Part shown: piece by piece, positions 25,006-36,685 of the stretch
Layout: the number at the start of each line of letters is the position of its first letter
How positions within the stretch are numbered: the first letter of the stretch is position 1
NCBI GenBank assembly: GCA_024305745.1
Contig: JAHRBS010000012.1
Coordinates: 563,001 to 627,000 of the forward strand
Source: Polyporus tsugae
Taxonomy: Eukaryota > Basidiomycota > Agaricomycetes > Polyporales > Polyporaceae
Direction: 5' to 3'
Length of the DNA: 64,000 bases
Position numbers and translations under genes: made by a program
The notes under the pieces: model-generated
Database searches by the model: none
Told to the model about the DNA's origin: nothing
The model's input: the letters and a program-made list of their open reading frames with translations, nothing else

Positions 25006-25795
25006 CTACTTTGAGTCCAGTGCCTCCAAGTGATCCACCAACTCTTCCATGACAGACTTGGTCCGTCTATGGCTCGAGCCATCTGCAAGAGAGGATGTGA
25101 GGGGAATCGGAACACCTGAGAATCGCTTGGTGGGGACGAGCGGTGTGGACTTGGGCTCGAACCCCGGAGCGATCCTTCGAAGCGCTTCACGTTTCCGTCG
25201 CTCATTCTCTTCATCTCGGGTCTTGAGGTGAGCCTCGCGGCGAGCAGCGTGTGCGGCCAGTGTGGATCTTCGAGAGGCTTCCACTGTTAGGACGTGCGGC
25301 TCAAGGGTGAATGGGTATACGAACTGTGCATTGGGAACACTCGTAAGCCCAAAGCTCTAGTGATCCGTCAGACTCTGAACTCACGTATGCGGTCACACTA
25401 TCTGGTAGAGGATGGATATCTGGCGGGAGTTGCACCTTAGGAACCTCAGTTAGTACCTTTAAGATGTGCCGAACGACGCTTATGACGGACAGGTCGAGGG
25501 AGACGCAAACTGGGGGACTTGATCAGCGGAAGTCCTGACGCTGCTGCATATTGCGACTGGGCTAGTGATGTCATTAGCAAGAACGCTGCCCAAAGGCGAC
25601 ATTCACTCACACTTGGACATTGTTGTTCACAACCTCACAACCGTATACGGACTTGGATGGGCGAGGAGATGGCTGGTCCAGGCTGGACGAGGAGAGAGAC
25701 GAGCCGAGAGACGATCGGATCGCCGCCACTTCGTCATGGCTTCCAATTCAGGCGGTGCCGGTTCGGGCGAACGGGACTCACAAAGACTCGATCAT
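25006..25795 (-). CDS. Small protein of unknown function
   Basis: Best model: four minus-strand exons, 25795-25782 (14 nt), 25739-25611, 25517-25385 and 25323-25006, giving 198 codons (197 aa). It begins MIESFHDEVAAIRSSLGS, continues through a hydrophobic helix-like segment (SLDLSVISVVRHILKVL) and the striking LPPDIHPLPDSVTAYFVYPF, and ends in a charged, probably helical tail (AAHAARREAHLKTRDEENER). The composition looks like a conserved folded protein, but I cannot name the family. The first two introns use AAG acceptors, so the N-terminal joins are the weak point; the last two exons are solid. Its start lies only 75 bp from the divergent LTN1 start. Confidence 0.62.
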
Positions 25796-25870
25796 CGTAT
25801 ATGCGCAACGCCGTCCCTCATGCATCTCATCTAACCCCCTCTCCATCCTCTCTGCTCACGTCTCGACACC
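25796..25870. promoter_or_regulatory. Very short divergent promoter (unknown protein / LTN1)
   Basis: If both predicted start codons are right, only 75 bp separate two outward-transcribed genes, so their 5' leaders or promoters must overlap. The stretch is pyrimidine-rich on the plus strand just before the LTN1 ATG. Confidence 0.45.
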
Positions 25871-28800
25871 ATGGCACCGAAGGGCAAGTCCTCCGCGTCC
25901 TCCGCGACCCGCAAGAAGCATGCGCGCAAGGCCGCTACCGTCCAGGGCGTCGTAGAAGAACCGCCATTGCCCAAGGAGAAGAAGCCCAAAAGCAAGGATA
26001 AGAAGAGCAAGAAAGAACCTCGCAAAAAGGTCTACATCCCTCCCGTCAAGCCTGCTCCGGTCCTCCCCGATCCCCTTGATACTCTTGGTCTTGCTCAGAG
26101 GCTCCCTGCCGAGCTTGTCGTCGTATTGCGGTTACTCGCGAAGAAGGACGCTACTACCAAACGCCGCGCTCTCGAGGACTTGCAGACCGCTTGGCTGGGC
26201 CGTGCAAGGAAAGGCGAGGAGGGCGAGTACCTCATCTACACTTTGCAGGAGATCATCCCTGTCTGGGTGCGTCCTCTTCGCTTCTGCAGAATGCTCAGCC
26301 TCAGACTTTAGGTCAAAGTTACACCACATCCCTGCACTGTTTCTACACCCCTCAAGGCGAATAAGGCTTCAGGCCATCGGCCTTCACTCCTCCTTCCTCC
26401 AGATCGCGAAACTTCGCACTCAGATCTTCTTCCAGATCCGTGAGGTCGTCTCGTCCGACCAAGCAGAATCTATCCTTGGCTCCTGGTGTCTCGTTGCACA
26501 CGATGTCGATCGCCAAGTATCCTCCTTCGCCCGCGACTCCTGGCTCCGGCACGTCTCCGTCGCCGAATCCTCGTCCGACAAACTCCTCCTCGACCCCTCC
26601 CTCCTCCCGCGCCTCTGGCAGTTCGCCCAGCGGACCCTCCTCGACCCCGCCGGAGTCTATCTCTACATTAACCCCCCACAACCGGTCATCCCCATCCAGG
26701 GCCCAGGCAAGAAGGGCAGCGGTCGCGGTACTCCGCTGCGACGCGAAGAGGAGCCGAGCGCGCGTGCGAAGGCGGACGAGGACGAGGAGAACGAACAGGA
26801 CAGGAAGGCGCGGCTGCGCGTGGGTGCCTTCGGCGCGACCGAGTGGGTCCTGAGTGGGTGTCCTACGTCTCTCGCGGAGCGCATGTACATGTATTCAATG
26901 CAGTTGTTTCCCCCTCTTTCCCTCCCCCCTTTCCCATTGCGCGGGCGTTTTTCTTTAGATGCGAAGTACGCTGCACCGAGCAAGGCGGAGAAAGCGAAGA
27001 CAACTACGGTTGAGGTTGAGGAGAAGGACGGCGCGGAAGATGCGTTCCTTGGTCCGCTCGCGAACCCGGCGCTGTGGTCTTCGCTGTATTGTGGGAAGGA
27101 GCCGCCGTTCGTTGAGACCGAAAGCTTCGGATTTGAACAACCCGTGGTGAGACGGTCAGCGTGGTCACTGCTTCAGACATTGGTTCAGAAATGCAAGGGT
27201 AAGCGAGGCTGGGAGGGACACACATAGTGTGGAAGCTGACTCGTGGTTTTCGCAGCGCATCTGGACCCTCTCGTTCCCGTCCTGAGCGGTGCCGTGCTAC
27301 GATCTGCCTGGGTAGAACTCGATCCGAATGTCAGGGCTGCGATGTGGCAGCCGCTGCTTGTATTCCTGAAGGGTGCGGAATACTTGATTTTCTTTGTGTA
27401 TGTTTGTAGCTGACCGAAGACAGACCATCCAAATACGTGGACACTGGAAGCGGAAGCCGAACGGGGCGATGACGACGACGAGTCGGACTCTGATAACGAC
27501 GAGTCGGCTCCAAAGCCTCCTGCAAGGCCCGTTCCTTCACCGTCTGGCGCATCTCAAGCATACACGGAGTTTCTCCAGTTCCTCGCGACAGGGTGCTCTG
27601 GATCTCCGGTACAAGGATATCCCACAGTTCTCATCATCCTATCTACGATCCCTTCCTCTGTGAGCACAACCATACAACGCGCCATTATCCGCACGCTTCT
27701 GACCAAACTTGTAGATCATCGCGGCTTCTTCAGAACACCCGCTCGAGGACCTCTTCACGTCCTTTTGGGCCGCCGTCGACGCGCGCGTGCTCAATTCGCT
27801 CGACCGCGTCGCCGCGTCCACGGCATTCCTGGCGTCCGTCCTCGAGTCGTTGGTGCTCGTCTCCCGACGAATACTCACGTCTCCAGAAGGCGAAGCGACG
27901 TCCCTCATCAACGGCAAGAAGGCAGAAGGACATACAAGTACAAACACCGATGTTGCTGTGAAGGCGCTCATCCAGGACCAGACGAAGCACGCTTGGGAGG
28001 AGCTGTCTTCCGGGCGGCTGAAGGTCGAGGGGCGGGCTGCAAGCGCAGAGCTGGCGAAGACGTTCACGGATCTGCACAAGCTTCGCCCAGGTATATAGGA
28101 TCCGTCATTCGATCAAGGTCTTTACTGATAAAATCTGCTCTACGTTGTAGATTTGTTCGAGGCGGCTTGGGGAGTCATCTCTTCCTCCATCCAGAGCTCT
28201 CTCGCGTCCGCCACGGAGTCTGTCTCCGTGCTGGCGCTAGTTCCTGAGCTCCTACAGCAGTTCTCTACCTCGCTCGAGAAGGGAACTGCGCCTGGAAACG
28301 CCGCCAACGATCTTGTTCTATCGGTAGTGAGGACGACCCTAGACCAGTGTGCGGCTTTGCTGCAGGCCGAGGAGGTGGCGGACGCCCGTGTGTCCTCCCT
28401 CATCGGGATCCTCGATAGGTTTGGCGAGCTGGTGTTCACCGACGAGGAGTTGGCGAAGGTTCGTGTATCCAACCTCTAGATCTGGCGAGTTTGGCTTACG
28501 GAATCGTTTCAGAGTGTGGATAGCTTGGTCCAGTCTCAGACGAACCGCCTCCTCATAACGATGCCCTCACTTCTGCTGCTCTACCTCAAGTTCCGCAAAG
28601 ACAAAGCGGCTGCATCATCCGTGTGGCGGCATGTGCTCGAAACTGCTGGGCGGAGTCCCGAGGAGTTCGACGCGATGTTTCCGGCTCTTCTTGACGCCGC
28701 AGAGAGCAAACAGTTGCCGACCTCCCTCCAGCCACAAGGGGACGAGCTTGAGCAAGCCGCTAGCAACTTGCTCACTGAGGCGCTCTCTGGACCACAAACC

Positions 28801-31800
28801 CCATCTCGTGTATCGCTGATCCGCAGGCTTCTGGTGTCATACGGTATGTTCTATTGGCTCGATCTGTCCCCTCTTACTGACGGTGATGATGGACTTGCTT
28901 TGAAGAGCACTTCATCTCCCGCAGCTATCGTGAGAACCTCCTCCGCGGAGTTGCGGACGCGTTTGTTCTGCACTTCGAGAACGTCTTGCGCGACGACAAG
29001 GCGTCTGTGGATGCGTTCACCGCCCCTCTGACTCTCCTGCATGGCGTCATTGAACAGGACCCGTCTTCAGCCTCGATCAAGAGCTTTGCATCCTCTCTGT
29101 TCCCACATGTCTTCCTGTTCGCATTTCTGCTACCGCAAGTACGTTCAGTGGACACTCAGCAACAAGCAATCGCCAAAGGTTTGTGGGAGAAGTGGATGGC
29201 GAATGGATCTGAGGAGGCTACGGCCACGACGCTATCGGGTGTCAAGCATCTGTTGCGGGAGCTACTCTCCGACACACGCTGCCAGCCTACGTATGTGCAT
29301 TTTCTATAAATTCACTTCGCATACACTGATTCGACGTGCATTCAGGCCCCAGCACCTGTTGCGGACGATATCTACCTCCTCCCTCGGTGCGGAGATCGAC
29401 GTCCTGAAAGACGTCTTCCCCTCACATCCGGAGCTCGACGGCATGCTCGACGCGCTGCCTTCTACGCCTCTGGATGCGAGCTTGGCAGTCGTCGAACCTC
29501 TCGTGCCGCCATCGGTTCAATACCGTTCGTCCAAGTTCACAACAGACGGGTTCGACAATCAGGGTCTTGTCAAATATGCACGCATCGTGCACGGGCTCCT
29601 GCTGCACCTCGTGGACGACCGACAGACCGCAAAGGAGAACGCCTGGGTGCTTCATCACTTCCTAGCGCTCGCCCTTTACGTGGAGGAGTCGAAGCACCTG
29701 CCTGCCGCGGAGAGCCCCGTATTCTCTAACACGGTTACCCGTGCTACTTTGCAGGGCATTTTGGACAGGGTACAGCAGGCCGCCACGTATCTCCTTTCGT
29801 CGACCACAGATGAGAAGTGGCACACCACCGTCACGAACGCGCTCGTCAACCAAGCGCCAGCAACCGGTCTGGATGGCGTCGAGCAGCTCGTCGTCGACCT
29901 AGTCAACCGCGCGAAGCGCTACGACACGATCCGCGAGTCGCGCATCCTGCACATGATCCTCCGGCATGCGCTTGGCACTGCGACAAAGGCGGATTCGGAG
30001 CAGTGGATGCTGGTCGCTAGGAAGCTCGAGAAGCTAGGTTAGCAACATCTTCATATATGCGCTCCCTCTGACTTTGTCGCTCATGCCATCCATCTTGCAG
30101 CACCCCACACGTCCCTCGCGATCATCTTCTCCGTCACCCGCTACGCCCCCGAGCCGACGCGGCTCGAGCGCTTCCGCAACGAACTCGCGGCGGGCACACT
30201 CGGCATCCCCGCGTCCAAGGCGAACACGGAGGGCCTGTGGCTCTTGCGGAATCTCGCAGCGTCCGCGCCGGACCCGGAGAGCGACGTGGTGTTCCTCCCC
30301 CAGCAGCGTGCGGTGAACCTGATCAAGGCCTGCCAGCAGTGGATCACGTCGGACGACGACCTGGAGGAGGACGTGCAGAGCGAGATGACGCTCGTGTTTG
30401 CGAGCCTGGTGCCGATCCTGTCGAACGTGCCTGGGGGCCATTGGGACCTTGTGTTTGATGTGATGGAAAACAACCTCGAAGTGAGGATTTGGACGTTGTA
30501 CCCGTGGTTGGCACGGTGGGAACTGACGTGTTTTGCAGAACGCTACATTGGACGACTCTTCTACTTATGTTACGCTTAGCAGGACACTGCAGTTGTTCCT
30601 GGTGATTGAGGATTTCGCTTCGTCCAGCAAGGCCCTCAAGGCAACATGGGACGAGAGGCGATCTGCCAACCTTACTCTCATTCGGGACATTGTTTCACTT
30701 AAGCTGGGTAAGTTTGACGACATGCGTTTCATTCCGTGGACACCAGATGCTAACAGATCCACAGATAACGCCAGGTTTTCGACCCCATTATCCCACTGTC
30801 GCGAGCTTGCTCTACAGATCGTGCAAGACCTTCCTACCTCCCTTCTCACCCGTGAGACGCTACCAAAGATGTGCCACCTCGTCATCGACGGCTCTGTGGG
30901 CGTTCAACGGATGGCGTACCAGCTTTTGCAGGAGGCGGCGAAGAAGTACACCGAGGAGCTGGTCGTCGAGGCTGCTGTCGATACCGAAGATGCCGTGAAG
31001 TCTGAACTTCCCACCGAATTGCTGGATATCTTGCAGTGCAGCTTGAACCAGGAAGAAGGGGAGGAGTACGGACAGGTATGTTCGTCGTCTTGGTGATGCA
31101 TGAAAGGCTGACCTATCGCCGTGCCGCAGGATTGGTTTGGCTATATACTTGCCTGGATGGTGGCGTTCGATTTATTCACCGGCGCAGTGAGTCTCACGAG
31201 ACTGTGTCCATATTCCTACTGACGTTGGCTTTACCCAGTCCCTGAAAGTTAAGTCAGACTATATCGACCAACTCAAAGACCTTGACCTCGTCGGTTCCAA
31301 ACTTCTGCCGGCCGTTTTCGGTCTCCTTGAATTGTACGGGGGCATGCCAAAAGCGTTCAAACTCGAAACATGGGACGTGGACGAGTTCTATCTCGAGCGT
31401 GAGTTCTTCCCTATTCATCACGCCATCTTCATCCAAACTCTCTTACTAAACCCCGGGAAACCGAAACCCAGTCTACAACGCCGACACGCCGCTCTCGCTC
31501 CGCCTGCTCACCGCCCACCTGTATTACCGAGCGCTGCTCGTCGTGCCCTCGCTCGTCCGCGCCTGGCTTGGCGACTGCCGCGACCGCCAGCTGCACACGA
31601 CCGTCACCGCCTACACGTCCCGCCACTTCTCGCCCGCAATCATCCGCACCGAACTCGAGCGCGTTAAAGACCCCGGTGCGGCGCAGGAGCTTGCGGGCGA
31701 GAACGAGAACATCACGATCAAAGTCGCGAATGCCGTCAACGAGGTCACAGCCGCGTACGCGGTCGACGAGCTCAAGCTCGAGCTGACGATCAAGCTCCCC

Positions 31801-32343
31801 GCGGACTGGCCGCTGCACGCGGTCGACATCCGGGACTCGCGCCTCGTCGGCGTCACGGAAGACCGGTGGAGAGCGTGGGTGCTGGGCGTCCGCCAGATCC
31901 TGACGTTCAGAGTACGTTTCGGCTGCTGTGAATGGGAGATTTGTTTGTCAAGCGTGCTTACTAATTGGTATGGGTCTTCTGTAGAGCGGGAGCATTGTGG
32001 ACGGACTGAGCTTCTTCCTGAAGAACGTCACGTCGCACTTCGCAGGGATCGCCGAGTGTCCGATTTGCTACTCGTACGTACAAGGACTTGGCGTCTGCTT
32101 ACAGACGGGCGTTGAGGATTATTATTTTTTCCCAGCATCGTCAACGCCTCCGACGGTAGCCTGCCGCGCAAGCCTTGCAAGACCTGCAAGAACCGTTTCC
32201 ACGCCGCGTGTCTTTACAAGGTTCGCAGCCCTCTCACCTATGCTCGGCGATCTACCGAGGCTGACATCGTTCTGCAGTGGTTTAACACGAGCCATTCTTC
32301 AAGCTGCCCGCTTTGTCGCTCTGAAATCATGACTGGAAAATGA
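25871..32343 (+). CDS. LTN1: Listerin-type E3 ubiquitin ligase (ribosome quality control)
   Basis: Listerin binds 60S subunits carrying stalled nascent chains and ubiquitinates those chains. The gene has many short introns; the product is roughly 1,700-1,800 residues, the family size. The N-terminus is Lys-rich, followed by the Listerin N-domain hallmark [20 protein letters not shown] and by [20 protein letters not shown]. The long middle is HEAT/ARM-like helical sequence. The C-terminus is a RING variant: [13 protein letters not shown], then [20 protein letters not shown], then CPLCRSEI, with all zinc ligands visible, ending MTGK and stop at 32341-32343. The ATG at 25871 follows a typical pyrimidine-rich leader. 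Exons in the middle were followed by frame and protein continuity only, so borders are approximate. Confidence 0.92.
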
Positions 32344-32549
32344 ATCGCACCCGCCTCAAGCTGTAGCATCTATAGCAAACCAAGCCAGCAGCCGCGTCCG
32401 GTACGAAGTCCAAACATGTCGTTACACATTAGCAGAATACGTATATTATCCTCTCCAATAGAAGTACATTGCGCCGTCCGAGTCTATTCCGTGCCACACA
32501 AAGCGAACATCCTCTCACCCATAATATTTTGCCTTTTAAGCTCCAAAGC
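32344..32549. other. Convergent intergenic region LTN1 / CYP53
   Basis: 206 bp of shared 3' flank between converging genes; nothing further was seen. Confidence 0.5.
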
Positions 32550-34866
32550 TTAAACATACCGGCGCTTCATGCCAACCTTGCATTCGACCGGCTTGCGCAA
32601 GAATCCTTCCCTCGTGTCAAGCTGCAACGTCCAACGCCGGGATCAGCACAGCCCTATCCACAGCAGACGCCACGCGAAACCATCACAAGACGTACCTGGG
32701 CGTTCGGGTCCTCCAGCACGAACTCATACCGGCGGAAGATGGACGCGACGATGACGAGCAGCTCCAAGTTGGCCAGGTTCCTCCCCACGCAGCTCCTGCA
32801 TAGTGTCCGTTTGTCAGCCACGGCTCCCGTCCCCTTCCGCCGTGAGAACGAGAATGGGAACGCAGACTCACCTGGGCCCGAACGAGAAGGGGTTGAACGT
32901 CTTCTGCACCAGAGTCTTGTCCTGCTCGAACCACCGCTCCGGGCGGAACGCGTCGACGTCCTCGCCCCAGACCTCCCTGTCGCGGTGGATCGTGTACGTC
33001 GGCACGCTCAGGACCGTGCCCTCCGGGAAGAAGCGGCCGCAGACGGTGAGGCCGCCCTCGGGCACGAGCCGGGGCAAGCCTATGCCCGACGTCGAGTGGA
33101 TGCGGAGCGCCTCGTTGATGACGGCGTCGAGGTACGGCAGCCGCTTGACATCCTCAAACACCGCGATGGGGTCGTCGTCGGAGCCAAGCGTAGCGTCGAG
33201 CTCCGCTTGGAGCTTGCGCTGCGCAGCCTGGTTTTTGGCGAGCCAGTAGGTGATCGCACAGGAGGAGCTGCGAGAAGCAGAGAGACGGGTTACGGAGCGT
33301 CAGCGTCACAGTCAGCGTTAGATAGAAGTGAGAACGGGACACGAACGCTCCTCCCCGGCCCACGCTAGCGCATATACTTAGACTACTTGGCGTTGGGGCA
33401 GGAGAGAGCGGCCAAATCGTCCTGCTAAATCGAAACTCACTTGGAAGTCGTGTCACTCCCCGCAATCAGCTGCGTGAGCGCCTCGGCCGTGAGCTCCTCC
33501 CTCCCCATCGGTTGCCCGCTGTCGTCCCTGCCCTCCTGCAGCTTCGCGAGCAGATCCACGCGGTCCGACGGGCTGCCCAGCCTCTGCGCGACGGCGGCGA
33601 CCGCGATGCCCGCGAGCCGCTGCACGGCCTGGTTGCCCTTCGCGAACCACGGGATGCGCTTCGCGAGCGGGCGCCAGTGCGGGGGCAGCACGCCCATCGA
33701 CGCCGAGTACTCGCCACGGTCGTTGAGGACCTGCACGGCGGGGAAGTGCTCGATCTGGATCTCCTTGGAGGACGCGGCGGAGCCGTAGGACGCCATGGCG
33801 GCCTCGCACGAGACGGCGACAGGCGCAGAGTCCTTGCACGCGATGAGCATGCCAAACGGCGCACCGAATGCGAGGTCGCCTGCGGACAAGGAGGGGCGGT
33901 TGCGTCGTTTCAATATCAATAAGTAAGTGACGTTCGGCGAGCCGCGGGGCGGGCGATAGTGAGGGAAGGAGGCAAAAGGCTTACCGATGATGTCAAATGC
34001 GAGGTAGTTGTACCACGGTAGGCAGTCGTACCATACGCGACCGTCCCCACCGTGCCAGCTGCCCTCGCCCTCTTCCCCAGAGAGGCCCTTCACGCCGCCC
34101 TCGCAGAGCTTGTCCCACTGCTGGAAGAGGGTGCCGAGGTGCTGGCGGACGTGGGGCTCGAACTCGAGGACATTCTTCTGGGCAAAGATGTTGGAGACGA
34201 TCTTGCGCTTGCGGGCGTGCTGCACGCGCGAGCGTGAGTTGAAAAGGCCGCGCTGGATGGACACGAACGCGTCGTAGAAGGTCGACTTTAGGGTGCCCGT
34301 GCCGTGACCGTAGACAATCTGCAGCGCGTCGGGGTCCGAGATGGAGAGATGGTTCGGCGCGATGCGAACGAAGGTGCCTGTATGGTTCCAAGAGATGCGT
34401 CAGCCTGCCAACATTCTTCACGCGTGCGGCTTCCGAGACATGCACAAGTGGTTCCGGAATAGCGGAGGGTGTCGTGGAGGAACACAGTCGCGCCGGTTGT
34501 AGTCAGGGCACATTCACTTGGGTGCGCCGACTCCTGGGTCACGAGCGACCCACGACGTAGTGACACCGCCGGGCGGAGCATGAATGGAATATCGGGTGGT
34601 GATGACTAACCGTATTGCTTGTGCAGCTCATGGACCCATTCTGAACGGTGTCCCTGTGCAGCGACGTACCCGAGCCATACGTCGGAGAACTTGGCGACCA
34701 GAGGACCGGGATACCCGCGGATGTGGTGGGAGTCGACCAGATAGGGTACGAGGTGGAAAAGGGCGATGGCAGCGAGGCCTACCACCGTCCAGGTGGCAAA
34801 GTCGAAGTTGAGGAGAGGGTCGAGGACGGCCATTGCTGGAACGGAGAGGGCGATGGAGGACGCCAA
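32550..34866 (-). CDS. CYP53-family cytochrome P450 (benzoate 4-monooxygenase-like)
   Basis: Predicted ER-anchored P450 that para-hydroxylates benzoate, feeding the beta-ketoadipate route and detoxifying aromatic acids. Minus-strand exons 34866-34611, 34377-33985, 33879-33441, 33267-32872, 32795-32696 and 32621-32550 give 552 codons (551 aa). An N-terminal membrane anchor (VVGLAAIALFHLVPYLV) is followed by CYP53 landmarks: YGHGTGTLKSTFYDAFVSI, WYNYLAFDIIGDLAFGAPFG and the I-helix LTQLIAGSDTTS. Then come the ExxR motif (EALR), FRPERW and the haem loop FSFGPRSCVGRN with its Cys ligand. The C-terminus TREGFLRKPVECKVGMKRR matches the family end. An alternative start at 34833 removes 11 residues. 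Substrate is inferred from family resemblance; related aromatic acids are possible. Confidence 0.9.
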
Positions 34867-36685
34867 CGCTGACGTCTGCGTATATGAATGCTAAACCGGC
34901 GAGCGCTTGAGGAAGCGCACTCCGGTGTGTCCGTCGAAGGTGGGGACGGGCGAAACGGACGGTTCTCAGGTGCCCTGACCGCCGGTGGCCATGTATGGAG
35001 ATCGAGTACACAGGGTTGTGTGGCGTGCAAGCCGGCGGGCACGCAGGCGACGTTAAGGATGTATTGCGGTCACCCTATCAGCATTCCCCTGATGCAGTTG
35101 CACCCGGAGGGGTGCGTCAGCTGGACGACGGATAGCGCGCACGAACAAGGCATCGCACCTGCAGCCTGCAGACACCTGCTGTCAAGCGAAGGAGATCGAG
35201 GGGGTCATCCTGACGGATTTGACTAGTATTTGACTCCATTCGCTCGCGTGACAGCCTCGCCTTATCACAGTTCGTCAGAATAAAGGCAAGCCTCGACGAG
35301 CATGACTAGCTCAAGCTATGTAAAGGCATACACACTACACCAAAGGTCTGGGTGATTGCGCAGAGATTTGATACCCCAGTCTACCCCAGTGCGGAGGTGA
35401 GTTCTGTGCGGTTTCCACGACGCTCGCTACCCCAGTCGCGTGTGGATACAGAAAAGGCAGGTTTGGACGTGGGCGGCGGGACGATTGCCCCACAGTGCGG
35501 GGATGTGAGTGGAATGCTGCTCACCTCGACAGCGTAAACCGTTTCCGGGATCGAAGTCAGCGTCGGGCGAAGAACTTGGCAGGAACTTCCTCCACCTCGG
35601 TCTTTGCCGGCTACCCAAGCGCCCTCTAGTTGGTTCAAACGCATAAGTACCTCTTACTTATATCTTGTTAACGTTGTGACTGGGACACTCCTGGGTTCCA
35701 AGTATTTTGGCATCCTCTTGACTTATTGAATGGAATGACGCACAGCCTGAGGTATCCTAGGCCTGTTGCTGCGTACATGGTGACTGCGGGTCACCGCACG
35801 TCCGTTGTAGACTGGTGCCATATGTGATCATGAGACTTCTCAGCTGAAATGTGATCTATCCTGTCATACCCTGTGCATCAGCTGCGAGCGAGATCTAGAG
35901 GCGCATTTTATCTTTTCGAACCAACGTCAAGGTCCTTTGGGTTTCTTCCTTCACGGCTCTGCACTTTTGGAATGGCCAGGCACTTTAAATCCGAGAGGCT
36001 TGGAACTCACGAAGGTTGCAGCAAACGATACGCATGAGAGAGAGAGCCGGGCAGAAGGGCGTCGGCGAGACAACATGCCCCTCCAGGTTTTTATCCTCAT
36101 GTCTCTGTTTGCTCCGACTTCTTTTCGCGCCGTCGGGCATCTCGGTCCTGTGGATCTGCAGAATGAGCACCGCTCAAAAACGATGTATGTACAAGAAACG
36201 AGTCCACTACGCGACTGTCGCTAAAAACAAACCCTTGTCTACTGTACGTGAGCTATAAATATCGAATACATCACTAACACTACTGGGGCCGACTACTATG
36301 CAAGGTCCGAAACGTGCCAGGGTGTGGGGAACTATGGTATAAGGGGTGTGTGAGGGGGTAACGATCATTAGGGAATCGGGGTACCTTGGGGCTAGGGGTT
36401 CCGGAGTACTACAGTTACATTTTGATGCAGGGTGCCTGAGAGCAGGAGAGGGGTGGGATGTGCATGATAAGTAAGCGAACATAGCAGGCTTTGAGAGAGC
36501 AGAGGGATTGGGGAGCATTGGGTGCTTGGGGTTTGGAGTGGAATGGAGTTGTCGTGCCGGGACGAGAAGCAAGATATACGGACTCGCGAGACGAAGCGGA
36601 ACAGCGATAGTCATGAGTCAAGAACCAAAGGCGCGAGTGACTTGGATGGGCCTGACGCCTCTTGTGTATCCCAATGACCTTCGAG
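34867..36685. promoter_or_regulatory. 1.8-kb region upstream of CYP53
   Basis: No gene was recognised. It must contain the CYP53 promoter and the 3' flank of the Hsp20 gene. Three copies of taccccagt lie at about 35373, 35383 and 35428, 500-570 bp upstream of the P450 start; CCCCAG fits the consensus bound by fungal Mig1/CreA-type repressors. Short open frames at 35381-35644 and 35937-36224 lack coding features. Confidence 0.4.
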
